From an uncultured Bacteroides sp. (GTDB taxonomy: Bacteria > Bacteroidota > Bacteroidia > Bacteroidales > Bacteroidaceae), in the NCBI GenBank assembly GCA_900766005.1, contig CAAFTU010000030.1, forward strand, positions 37,195-101,194: 64,000 bases of DNA. The letters run 5' to 3'. The notes under the pieces are model-generated. The model ran no database searches. It saw nothing but the letters and a program-made list of their open reading frames with translations, and was not told the DNA's origin. Position numbers and translations under genes: made by a program. This document shows positions 52,911 through 61,676 of the stretch, piece by piece; position 1 is the stretch's first letter, and every line of letters begins with the position of its first letter.

Positions 52911-55892
52911 TTATGCTTCTGTGATTTCTTTTTTGTTCTTCAGCATGTTGTATGCAATCGGAGATGCAATGAACAGTGAAGACAATGTACCGATGACTAC
53001 ACCGAGAATCATAGCGAACGCGAAGCTGCGGATTGAGTCTCCACCGAGGATGAAGATACACAGCAACACGATCAAGGTACTCAATGATGTATTGATGGTA
53101 CGGGCCAGTGTCGTATTCAGTGAGTCGTTGAACAAGGTACGTTTGTCGCGCTTCGGATACAGGCCGAAGAATTCACGTACACGGTCAAAGATTACCACCT
53201 TGTCATTGATAGAGTAACCGATTGCAGTCAGGATAGCACCGATGAATGTCTGGTCGATTTCCAGAGAGAACGGCAAGATACCCCAGAACAATGAGTAGGC
53301 ACCGATAATCATAATCGTATCACTTGTCAGTGCGGCAATTGAACCGATACTGTAGGCGATGTTGCGGAAACGAATCAAAATGTACAAACCAATAGCAATC
53401 AAGGCCAATACTACAGAGTAGATAGCACCTGTCTTGATGTCGTCGGCAATGCTCGGACCTACTTTCTGTGAACTGATGATACTACCACCTGTGTGGTTGT
53501 CACGGTCGATGAATGTTTCCAAAGAGATGTTCTGAGTCAATACCGGTTTCAGTGTTTCATACAAGAATGCCTCGATTTCAGAGTCTACGTTGTTGCCTTC
53601 ATCTTCGATGCGGTAGTTGGTGCTGATACGCACTGTTTTCTTGTCTGTACCGATAGCGATTACACTTACGTTGGCATCACCGAACTTGCTGGAAATCAAT
53701 TCACGGATTTGTTCCGGCTCTACCGGGTTTTCAAACTGCACCTTGAAGTTGCGTCCACCTGTGAAGTCGATGCTCTGGCTCAAGCCACGGATGGCAAATG
53801 AACCTACGCAGATAGCGAGGACAGCGCTGACAATAATCAAAGACTTCTTGTTTGTACCCATGAAATCGAAGTGTGTATTTGCCATCAGGTTTTTAGATAC
53901 ACCTGTAGTAAATGTCAGATTCAACCACTTGTCTTTGTTCATGAAGTGTTCGTATACCAGACGAGTGATGAACACTGCTGTAAAGAACGAAATAAGGATA
54001 CCGATAATCAAGGTAGTGGCAAAACCACGGATCGGACCTGTACCGAAGTTGAACAGGATGATACCTGTAATGATAGATGTCAAGTTAGAGTCGAAGATAG
54101 CAGAGAATGCGTTTGAATAACCGTCAGCCAATGCTTTCTTCACGTTCTTTCCAGCACGGAGTTCTTCTTTCGTACGTTCGTAGATAAGTACGTTCGCATC
54201 CACAGCCATACCCAATGACAATACCATACCGGCAATACCTGACATGGTCAGTGCAGCCTGGAAGGACGAAAGGATACCCAGTGTAAAGAAGAAGTTGAGG
54301 AACAATGCACCGTTTGCTACCATACCCGGGATGAAACCGTACATAGCGCACATGTAAACCATCAGCAATACCAAGGCTACAACGAAGGAGAAGATACCGG
54401 CGTTGATAGAAGCCTGACCCAAAGACGGACCTACAATATCTTCTTGTACGATATGAGCCGGAGCCGGCATCTTACCGGATTTCAGTACGTTGGCCAAGTC
54501 CTTTGTCTGTTCCGGAGTAAAGTTACCGGAGATTTCAGAACGACCGCCGCTGATTTCAGAGTTTACGTTTGGAGCAGAGTATACATAGTTATCCAATACA
54601 ATAGCGATAGCGCGGCCGATATTTTGCTTCGTCAGCTGAGCCCAACGGCGTGCACCGTCGTTGTTCATAGCCATTGTTACAATCGGCTTGCTGTATTGGC
54701 TAAATTCGTCTTTTGCATCTGTGATTACGTCACCTTCCAGCGGAGCTTTACCGTTGCGTTCTGTAACCTTAATAGAATACAGTTCGAAAATCTGTTTTTT
54801 CTTGTCGAATTCGGCTGCAGATACACCCCATTTCAGACTGAGGTCTCTCGGCAGTTCTGCTTTTACTTCCGGCATAGCCAGCAGTTTGTTGATTTCGGCA
54901 GTATCCTTGTAGTTGGCATAACCTACCACCGGACCCTGTCCGCTTGAGTTCAACTGAAGAATAGAAAGCAGCGGATACTGTTTTTTCAGTTCTTCCAGGT
55001 TGGCTTCTTCTTTTTCAGCTGTATTGCCTTTCAGGGCAGCGGCCAAACTGTCGGCAGCATTCACAGCTTTTTCTGCAGCAGGAGCTTGTGTTTCTTCTGC
55101 TTTCTCAGCAGGAGCTTGTTCTGCCAACACGGTGCGCAATTTAGCATCGGCAGCTTGAAGAGCAGGAAGTACTTCTCTGGCAGTGTAAGTTTCCCAGAAT
55201 TCGAGGTTGGCTGAACCTTGGAGCAATTTTCTTACACGTTCCGGTTCTTTGATACCCGGAAGTTCCACCATGATACGTCCCATCTTGTCTTCCATGCTTT
55301 GGATGTTCGGCTGAACCACACCAAAGCGGTCGATACGCGTACGGAGCACGTTGAAAGAGTTTTCTACAGCAGCTTTCACTTCTTCTCTCAGCACTTTTTC
55401 TACTTCTGCGTTGGAAGACATGTGGTTTACTTTCTCTTTCAGTTGTTGCGTAGCGAAGATTGTGGCTAATTTAGCATCGGGAGCAGTCTTCAGATATTCT
55501 CTGATAAACAGAGTAATAACGTCTTCTTGGCTGTTGACAGCTTGCTTGGCCGCTTCTGCCAATGCAGTGTTGAACGCTTCGTCCGATTTGTTGTCTGCCA
55601 ATGCCTTGATGACATCAGGAACGGAAACTTCGAGGATGACGTTCATACCACCCTTCAGGTCCAGACCCAAACTAATCTCCATTTCACGACAATCTTTCAG
55701 CGTCCAGTTACCCAACCATACTTTCTCGTTAGAGAGAGAGTCGAGGTAATCCTGCTCTACTTGCAGGTCTCCGTTCGCTATTTCTTTCGCCTTGCTTGTA
55801 TAATGGCGTGTCACGAAGGAGAAGGACAGGTAGAACACGCATACCAGCGTGAGTAATACCGCAAAAACCTTTACAAATCCTTTGTTTTGCAT
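52911..55892 (-). CDS. secDF: Protein translocase SecDF, fused
   Basis: A 993-residue fusion of SecD and SecF, with twelve predicted helices. The SecD part has a first helix at about 8-26, D1 motif LGLDLKGGMNVILEV, a large periplasmic region to about 490, and five helices to about 655 (including GMAVDANVLIYERTKEELR). The SecF part starts near 680 (SIDFTGGRNFKVQFENPVEP) with GYSINDKVVIFDRVRE near 895. It uses proton motive force to pull proteins out of SecYEG. An Ala/Glu-rich stretch at about 260-300 in the periplasmic part (starts AEQAPAEKAEETQAP) looks like a flexible insert. Confidence 0.95.
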   Translation of the reverse strand: MQNKGFVKVFAVLLTLVCVFYLSFSFVTRHYTSKAKEIANGDLQVEQDYLDSLSNEKVWLGNWTLKDCREMEISLGLDLKGGMNVILEVSVPDVIKALADNKSDEAFNTALAEAAKQAVNSQEDVITLFIREYLKTAPDAKLATIFATQQLKEKVNHMSSNAEVEKVLREEVKAAVENSFNVLRTRIDRFGVVQPNIQSMEDKMGRIMVELPGIKEPERVRKLLQGSANLEFWETYTAREVLPALQAADAKLRTVLAEQAPAEKAEETQAPAAEKAVNAADSLAAALKGNTAEKEEANLEELKKQYPLLSILQLNSSGQGPVVGYANYKDTAEINKLLAMPEVKAELPRDLSLKWGVSAAEFDKKKQIFELYSIKVTERNGKAPLEGDVITDAKDEFSQYSKPIVTMAMNNDGARRWAQLTKQNIGRAIAIVLDNYVYSAPNVNSEISGGRSEISGNFTPEQTKDLANVLKSGKMPAPAHIVQEDIVGPSLGQASINAGIFSFVVALVLLMVYMCAMYGFIPGMVANGALFLNFFFTLGILSSFQAALTMSGIAGMVLSLGMAVDANVLIYERTKEELRAGKNVKKALADGYSNAFSAIFDSNLTSIITGIILFNFGTGPIRGFATTLIIGILISFFTAVFITRLVYEHFMNKDKWLNLTFTTGVSKNLMANTHFDFMGTNKKSLIIVSAVLAICVGSFAIRGLSQSIDFTGGRNFKVQFENPVEPEQIRELISSKFGDANVSVIAIGTDKKTVRISTNYRIEDEGNNVDSEIEAFLYETLKPVLTQNISLETFIDRDNHTGGSIISSQKVGPSIADDIKTGAIYSVVLALIAIGLYILIRFRNIAYSIGSIAALTSDTIMIIGAYSLFWGILPFSLEIDQTFIGAILTAIGYSINDKVVIFDRVREFFGLYPKRDKRTLFNDSLNTTLARTINTSLSTLIVLLCIFILGGDSIRSFAFAMILGVVIGTLSSLFIASPIAYNMLKNKKEITEA

Positions 55893-55981
55893 TTTACTTT
55901 TTAATTTTTATGATTACTTTTTTAATTTAAATTTCCGTTAAATTCTGTCGTTTCCATGTACTTTTCACAGATACAAGGCTG

Positions 55982-55989
55982 CAAATATA
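55982..55989 (-). promoter_or_regulatory. -7 box candidate of secDF
   Basis: The minus strand reads TATATTTG, 90 nt upstream of the secDF ATG. The -33 element is not clear. Confidence 0.5.
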
Positions 55990-56094
55990 GTTTTTTTTTC
56001 ACATTAATAGGTAAGAAGCTATCAAATATTTCTAATAATGTGCGAATTTGCCGATGTGCCAAGATGCTAATTTACATGTGTGTAGACCGAACCT

Positions 56095-58182
56095 TTATTT
56101 CATGCCTCTGTTTTTCAACAGCGGTTCCAGACTGGGTTCTGCACCGCGGAAATTCTTGTAAAGAACCATAGCATCTTCGCTTCCTCCTCTTTCCAATACG
56201 TTGCGGCGGAAGAGGTCGGCTGTTTTCTTATCGAAGATTCCGTTTTCCTTGAAAGCTTCAAATGCGTCATTATCTAACACATTTGCCCACAGATAGCTGT
56301 AGTATCCGGCAGCATATCCGCCTACAATGTGGTTGAAGTAGGTTGCACGGTATCGGGGAGCGATTTCCGGAATCAGTCCCAGCTTGTCCATAGCTTCTTT
56401 TTCAAACGAAAGCATATCCAGATTCTTTACATCAGTAAGCATGTGCAGGTTCATATCGAGGATGGCAGCAGCCAGCAACTCTGTAGTCATGAAACCTTGG
56501 TTGAATGTCTTCTGTTTCAGCATCTTTTCGATGAGTTCATCAGGAATGGTTTCTCCTGTCTGGTAATGTTTGGCATACATCTTCAGCACTTCCGGTTCGG
56601 TAGCCCAGTGTTCGTTGATCTGTGACGGAAGTTCTACAAAGTCGCGCACGACATTGGTGCCCGATGTGCCTTTGTATTCACACTTAGTGAGCAGTCCGTG
56701 TAGTGCATGACCAAATTCGTGGAACAACGTTTCCACTTCATCCATGCTCAGCAAAGAAGGCGTGTTGCCTACAGGTTTGGTGAAACTGCAGACATTGCAT
56801 ACCAGCGGACGGATGTCACCGCGCTGTTCACGGTAATTGCTCATCCATGCACCGCCTCTCTTGCCCGGACGTGGAAAGTAGTCTACATAGAAAATACCCA
56901 GTTGAGAGCCGTCGCTGTCTTTTACTTCAAACACTTCTACGTCAGCATGATAAGTCGGTATGCCTTCCATCTTGGTGAACGTAATGCCATACAATTTATT
57001 GGCTACAGCAAAGGCGCCTTCACGCACATTCTCCAGTTTGAAATAGGGCTTTGTGTCTTCTTCCGACAGGTTGTATTTTTCCTTGCGCAGTTTTTCTGTG
57101 TAATACCACCAGTCCCATGCTTCCAGTTTTTCCCCTTTGCCTTCTTTGTTCATCAGCTGTTGCAACTCTTTGGCTTCCGCTTTCGCTTTCGGCAAGGCGT
57201 AGCTCCACAGATTGTTCAGCAGATTCATTACGTTTGCATCTGTCTTAGCCATGGTTTCATCCAATGAGAAGTTGGCATAGTTGTTGAATCCCATCATATT
57301 GGCCTTTTCAAGACGCAGTGAAACTACCTTGCGGATGTTGTCCTTGTTGTCGTTTTCGTTGTTGTTGTTTCCGCGGTTGATATACGCTTTGTAGATCTGT
57401 TCGCGCAGTGACCGGTTATCGGCATATTGCAGCAGTGGCAGGCGGCTGGCATTGTGGAGGGTGAACAGCCATTTGCCCGGTTGTCCGGCAGCTTTGGCTT
57501 CTTCAGCTGCACTTTGGCGGAACCAGTCGGGCAGTCCGGCCAGGTCTTCCTCTTTGTCTACAAACAGCTGGAAGGCGTTGTTCTCGTTCAGTACGTTGTT
57601 GCTGAAGGAGATTTCTAGCATCGACAACTCCTTGTTGATTTCGCGCAGGCGGGCCTGTTTCTCAGCGCTTAGGTTGGCTCCGGACCGTACGAATCCTTTG
57701 TACGTGTCTTCCAGCAGACGTTTTTGTTCTGTCGTCAGGTTCAGTGAATCTTTTTGTTGATACACTTCATTGACACGTTTGAACAACTTCTCGTTAAGGG
57801 TTATATTGTCTCCGTGTTCCGACAAAACCGGAGCCAATTTCATGGAAAGGGCTGTCAGCTCGTCGGTCGTTTCAGCTTCAGTCAGGTTGAAGAACACTCC
57901 GCCCACCCGGTCCAGGATCGGTGAACTGTTGTCCAAAGCGGCGATGGTATTGTCGAACGTTGCCTTTTCGGGGTTGTTGATTATGGCTTCTATCAGCTGA
58001 TTCTGCTCTTCGATGCCTTTCATGAAGGCCGGTTCGTAGTGTTCAATTTTGATTTCGTTGAAAGGAGGAACACCATACTCAGTTTTAAACTCACTCAAGA
58101 AAGGGTTGCTTTCTGTTTGGGTAGCACAGGAGTAGATCATACAACTTACTGCTAAAAGGGTCATTGTTTTTTTTAAAATCAT
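56095..58182 (-). CDS. dcp: M3 family zinc metallopeptidase lipoprotein (peptidyl-dipeptidase Dcp-like)
   Basis: A 695-residue oligopeptidase. The N-terminus ends in YSC, a lipobox-like site at C19, so this copy is envelope-anchored, unlike cytosolic Dcp of E. coli. The helical M3 fold leads to the zinc motif HEFGH (H488, E489, H492), followed by the C-terminal Zn ligand region. It removes dipeptides from peptide C-termini or acts as an oligopeptidase, perhaps on host or dietary peptides. It is on the same strand as the EEP and rhomboid genes; 84 nt separate it from the EEP stop and no terminator is seen there, so co-transcription is possible. Confidence 0.9.
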   Translation of the reverse strand: MILKKTMTLLAVSCMIYSCATQTESNPFLSEFKTEYGVPPFNEIKIEHYEPAFMKGIEEQNQLIEAIINNPEKATFDNTIAALDNSSPILDRVGGVFFNLTEAETTDELTALSMKLAPVLSEHGDNITLNEKLFKRVNEVYQQKDSLNLTTEQKRLLEDTYKGFVRSGANLSAEKQARLREINKELSMLEISFSNNVLNENNAFQLFVDKEEDLAGLPDWFRQSAAEEAKAAGQPGKWLFTLHNASRLPLLQYADNRSLREQIYKAYINRGNNNNENDNKDNIRKVVSLRLEKANMMGFNNYANFSLDETMAKTDANVMNLLNNLWSYALPKAKAEAKELQQLMNKEGKGEKLEAWDWWYYTEKLRKEKYNLSEEDTKPYFKLENVREGAFAVANKLYGITFTKMEGIPTYHADVEVFEVKDSDGSQLGIFYVDYFPRPGKRGGAWMSNYREQRGDIRPLVCNVCSFTKPVGNTPSLLSMDEVETLFHEFGHALHGLLTKCEYKGTSGTNVVRDFVELPSQINEHWATEPEVLKMYAKHYQTGETIPDELIEKMLKQKTFNQGFMTTELLAAAILDMNLHMLTDVKNLDMLSFEKEAMDKLGLIPEIAPRYRATYFNHIVGGYAAGYYSYLWANVLDNDAFEAFKENGIFDKKTADLFRRNVLERGGSEDAMVLYKNFRGAEPSLEPLLKNRGMK

Positions 58183-58266
58183 TATTCAAGTGTTTTATAT
58201 TAGGTTTAATTGTTTTTTCAGTTTTTTGTTTCTGTTGGCGTTAGCCTTAGTCTAACCCAAGTTGTT

Positions 58267-59352
58267 TTAGCGCTTACTGATATAGCACCAGATGGGGTAG
58301 TGGTCGGATGCTTTGATGGAACGGTCCACGGTGCAGTTGTACGCTTTCAGGTTGCGGCTAATTAATATGTTGTCTATCCGGAAATAGAACTTGTTCTGGT
58401 TGTACGAAATGCCCAGACCATTGCCCGACTGTGTGAAGGCGTCGTTCAGCTGTTTAGTCAGTATCCGGTGGGTGTAAGAGATGGAACAGTCGTTAAAATC
58501 CCCGCAGGCTATGATACTGGGGTAAGGACTCCGTTCAATCAGTTTGGCCACCGAGTCGGCCTGTGGAGCACGGATCGCCGATGCCTCGGCCAACTTCCTG
58601 ACCAGCTGTTTCAATCCAGTCTTTACTTTCTGCGTGTTGGGTGCTTTAATCATATTCTCATACATTCCCCGGTCTGCGATTGTCAACTTGTTGGATTCCA
58701 AATGGTTGTTGATAATCGTCATCGTGTCGTTCTTTACCTTCACCACGTAGCACATTGATCCGTTGTAGCTGCTTGGATAATTGACGGGATGAGTTGACAA
58801 GATGGGAAATTTGGAAAAACAGGCCAGCTCCACTTCTCCTTTGCCCTGTTGCCGGATGGAGCGGTAGGGATAAGCCTTCAGGGCTTTTCTCACGTCCCGG
58901 TCGGTAATGAATTTCCGGTTGTTTGATGTATTGTACTCTTGTAGGCAAATGATGTCAGCTCCGCTGTTGGCCAAGTAGCTCAGTATGGGGTTCGTTCCGT
59001 TCTTTTTCTCCAGTTTGCTGAAACTCATTACATTGTAGGAAAGCAACTTGATAGCGGTGTCGGATGGTGTTCCCCCATTTAAATTCAGCGGCATATAGGT
59101 ACGTATCTGTGGAAAGCAGATCAGCAGACCGATGAGTGGTAGCAGGGCATAGCGGTAGTTTATGATGAGCCAAAGGACCAGAAAAATCACATTGACTGTC
59201 AGGAAAACGGGAAAAGCCAGTCCTAAGCAGGATGCCAGAGGATGGACGGCGGGATGAAGCCAAGAACTGTAAGCACTGACAATGAGAATTCCCACAAACA
59301 GCGCATTGATTGCCAAAATCAGATATGTGATGATTTTACCTAAGTGTTTCAT
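58267..59352 (-). CDS. Membrane-anchored endonuclease/exonuclease/phosphatase-family protein
   Basis: A 361-residue protein. Three N-terminal hydrophobic segments (about 5-27, 38-62, 66-85) anchor a DNase I-like EEP domain (about 100-361). Its catalytic signatures are LLSYNVMSFSK, DIICLQEY, INNHLES, CGDFND and SDHYPIW. EEP proteins hydrolyse phosphodiesters in DNA, RNA or lipids, and the target here is unknown. The ATG at 59352 is used in place of the TTG at 59376. It starts 4 nt after the rhomboid stop, so the two are in one operon. The domain probably faces the periplasm, but topology is inferred. Confidence 0.86.
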   Translation of the reverse strand: MKHLGKIITYLILAINALFVGILIVSAYSSWLHPAVHPLASCLGLAFPVFLTVNVIFLVLWLIINYRYALLPLIGLLICFPQIRTYMPLNLNGGTPSDTAIKLLSYNVMSFSKLEKKNGTNPILSYLANSGADIICLQEYNTSNNRKFITDRDVRKALKAYPYRSIRQQGKGEVELACFSKFPILSTHPVNYPSSYNGSMCYVVKVKNDTMTIINNHLESNKLTIADRGMYENMIKAPNTQKVKTGLKQLVRKLAEASAIRAPQADSVAKLIERSPYPSIIACGDFNDCSISYTHRILTKQLNDAFTQSGNGLGISYNQNKFYFRIDNILISRNLKAYNCTVDRSIKASDHYPIWCYISKR

Positions 59353-59356
59353 TCCG

Positions 59357-60265
59357 TTACCTTTTGCTTGCGTCAAACAAGCTCTTTTTTTCCTCTGATG
59401 TCAGGCTGTCATAGCCTGATTTTTTAAGTTTTTCCAAAATGCGGTCTACTTCTTCCGACTGTGCTTTTTTCTGTGCGTTATAGTCATAATCCTGTGCCCT
59501 TTTGCTGGTGGACTGATTGCCGTAGTGTACCTTCATTTTAGGCTTACGGGTTCCTTTTCTTCCTTGCAGCAGCGACAGGCAGCTGTCTAATGCTTTGTTG
59601 ATCCAATCCGTCAGGTCGGTTCCCTTGGAGAGACTGGAAGCAAACCAGAGTCCGGCAAGTGCACCGCCCACGTGGGCAATGTGGCCTCCTGCATTGTTGG
59701 AGGTGATAGACAGTACGTCCATACCGATAACAATGAGTGCCAGATATTTCAGCCGTATGCTGCCAAAGAGAAACAACTGTACCGGATAGTTGGGTTCACG
59801 ATAGGCTGTGGCTGCCACAATGGCCAGTACCGAGGCAGAAGCTCCTACCAGTATGGAACCGGCGATTTGATCGCTGAAAAATGGAAACACATTGTAGGCT
59901 ATCATGTAAAGCAATCCGCCGCAGATGCCTCCAAGTACATAGAGTCCCCGCAGGTGCTTGGCCGAGAAGAAGTAGAGAAACAGTCTTCCAAACCAGTACA
60001 GCCATAGCATGTTGAAAAGGAGGTGTAACGCACCGGCATGGATAAACATATACGTGAAAATGGACCAGGGCTGGCAGAGAAAGTCGGCAAAAGATGCCGG
60101 CAGGGCAAACCAGTTGGAAAAGGTGTTTATCCGAATGTTGAACAATTGCAGCACGATTTCAGTCAGCGTACCGGTCACAAAAACCGCTACGTTGATGTAA
60201 ATCAGTTGGATGTATATGTTCCCTCGTTTAAATGTCTCCTTTAAATCAGCTATAATATGTCCCAT
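59357..60265 (-). CDS. Rhomboid family intramembrane serine protease (with C-terminal tail)
   Basis: A 302-residue protein. Six helices cover about 16-215. Catalytic S143 is in GASAS, the oxyanion residues are in HLLFNM (81-86), and the catalytic histidine H198 is in HIAHVGG. An extra C-terminal hydrophilic tail (about 220-302; basic, then a short EEKKSLFDASKR-type end) resembles the DUF6576/rhomboid tail found in Bacteroidetes. It cuts transmembrane helices of unknown substrates. It is overlapped by 20 nt by the second rhomboid gene upstream. Confidence 0.9.
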   Translation of the reverse strand: MGHIIADLKETFKRGNIYIQLIYINVAVFVTGTLTEIVLQLFNIRINTFSNWFALPASFADFLCQPWSIFTYMFIHAGALHLLFNMLWLYWFGRLFLYFFSAKHLRGLYVLGGICGGLLYMIAYNVFPFFSDQIAGSILVGASASVLAIVAATAYREPNYPVQLFLFGSIRLKYLALIVIGMDVLSITSNNAGGHIAHVGGALAGLWFASSLSKGTDLTDWINKALDSCLSLLQGRKGTRKPKMKVHYGNQSTSKRAQDYDYNAQKKAQSEEVDRILEKLKKSGYDSLTSEEKKSLFDASKR

Positions 60266-60923
60266 GATGATTGCTTTTTTTTCTCCAGTACAAAATCAGA
60301 ATGAGGCCAAACAGCATACCGCCTAAATGGGCAAAGTGGGCCACGTTGTCGCCTGCACTGTTAGACAGTCCCGACCACAACTCGATGGCTGCATAGCCTA
60401 CCACGAAGAATTTTGCTTTGATGGGGATAGGGATGGGGAAAATAAACAGCTGGTTGTTGGGGAAAAGCATACCGAATGCCAGCAGAATGGCATATACGGT
60501 TCCCGATGCACCTACCGTGGTCATCATGTTTAAGAATTCTTCCATCGGAATGATGCCGGTACCGATGTTTACTTGCGAGTAGTGGCTCAGTTCTGTGACG
60601 TATTGTATATATTGCACGCCTTCCTGAATGAGGCCGGCACCGATACCGCAGAAAATGTAGTAAAACAGAAAACGTTGTGGACCCCACGTGCGCTCCAGTA
60701 CAGAGCCGAACATGAATACGGCAAACATATTGAAGAAAATATGGCTGAACCCGCCATGCATGAACATGTAGGTAATGAGCTGAGCCGGGTTAAAATCGCT
60801 GGCAAGAAAGAAATGCAGCCCCAGGTAATTCGTCAGGTCTATCCCGTATCGCTGGGCAACAAACGTACCGAAAAACATCAGTACATTGATAATTATCAAG
60901 TTCTTAGTAATAGTTGGTACCAT
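60246..60923 (-). CDS. Rhomboid family intramembrane serine protease
   Basis: A 225-residue six-helix rhomboid. The catalytic dyad is S140 in GASGT and H199 in HFAHLGG, with HIFFN (61-65) providing the loop 1 and oxyanion residues. It is the first gene of a minus-strand operon: rhomboid, rhomboid with tail, EEP protein, possibly the M3 peptidase. Its 3' end overlaps the next gene by 20 nt. Both rhomboids keep complete active sites, so they probably have distinct substrates. Confidence 0.91.
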   Translation of the reverse strand: MVPTITKNLIIINVLMFFGTFVAQRYGIDLTNYLGLHFFLASDFNPAQLITYMFMHGGFSHIFFNMFAVFMFGSVLERTWGPQRFLFYYIFCGIGAGLIQEGVQYIQYVTELSHYSQVNIGTGIIPMEEFLNMMTTVGASGTVYAILLAFGMLFPNNQLFIFPIPIPIKAKFFVVGYAAIELWSGLSNSAGDNVAHFAHLGGMLFGLILILYWRKKSNHHGTYYS

Positions 60924-61046
60924 TATTTTTTATCAGTATAAGTAATTATTAGATGCAAAAGTACGAATAAATTCTGTTATGCAGCATGAAATGTGTTCCT
61001 ATTAGTTCTTTTTCAACAAATTACTACGGATTTTTTATGTTTTTTA

Positions 61047-61077
61047 TTTGATATATAGTTTTGTTCGGTTATATTTG
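61047..61077 (+). promoter_or_regulatory. Promoter of the HU gene
   Basis: TTTG (61047-61050), 19 bp, then TATATTTG (61070-61077) match the consensus, 63 nt before the ATG. Confidence 0.8.
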
Positions 61078-61140
61078 TAGGTCAGTTGCTTAACTCGAAT
61101 CTTTTGTGTAACATATATATTAACTAATCTTTTACGTATT

Positions 61141-61413
61141 ATGAATAAGTCTGAACTTATAAATGCAATGGCTGCTGAATCTCAACTGAGCAAGGCCGAT
61201 GCAAAAAAAGCACTGGAGGCTTTTGTCTCTGCAGTTACCGGTGCATTGAAAGCTGGTGAGAAAGTCTCTTTGGTCGGTTTTGGCACGTTCTCTGTCAGCG
61301 AGAGAGCCGAAAGGACCGGAATCAACCCATCTACAAAAGAAACCATTACTATTCCTGCCAAAAAGGTTGCAAAATTCAAGCCCGGTACGGAGCTGTCGGA
61401 TGCTATCGAATAG
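61141..61413 (+). CDS. hup: HU family DNA-binding protein
   Basis: A 90-residue HU-type nucleoid protein. MNKSELINAMAAESQLSKAD begins the dimer helices. VSLVGFGTFSVSERAERTG leads into the beta arm, and the NPSTKETITIPAKK segment contains the proline-tipped DNA-intercalating ribbon. It bends and compacts DNA as a dimer. Length is standard. Strong promoter, no terminator evident downstream. Confidence 0.95.
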   Translation: MNKSELINAMAAESQLSKADAKKALEAFVSAVTGALKAGEKVSLVGFGTFSVSERAERTGINPSTKETITIPAKKVAKFKPGTELSDAIE

Positions 61414-61676
61414 GATGCTCTTTTTACTGACGGGATGGGTGGGCGATTTACTTTGCTTTACAATATAATAGACTGTGTTATTGCTAATGAAAGGTGATTA
61501 CCCACTTCCCCTTTTTTCTCTATCTTCCTCACTTTCTTACCTGCTTCTTCCTTTACTTCCGGCTTTTCTCGTGTCATTCCTCTTTCTTTATCATCCAATC
61601 CTTGTTAAAAACCTGTGATAATTCACTGCGTATATTGAATTATCGCGTATCTTTGCAAAGCAAATAATTGTAGATT
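61414..61676. other. Non-coding gap with pyrimidine-rich tract
   Basis: No gene is seen in these 263 bp. From about 61501 to 61605 the plus strand is overwhelmingly C and T. The argS -7 box TATCTTTG is at 61648-61655. Confidence 0.6.
61648..61655 (+). promoter_or_regulatory. -7 box of argS
   Basis: TATCTTTG lies 21 nt upstream of the argS ATG. No clear TTTG -33 element is at the expected distance. Confidence 0.55.
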
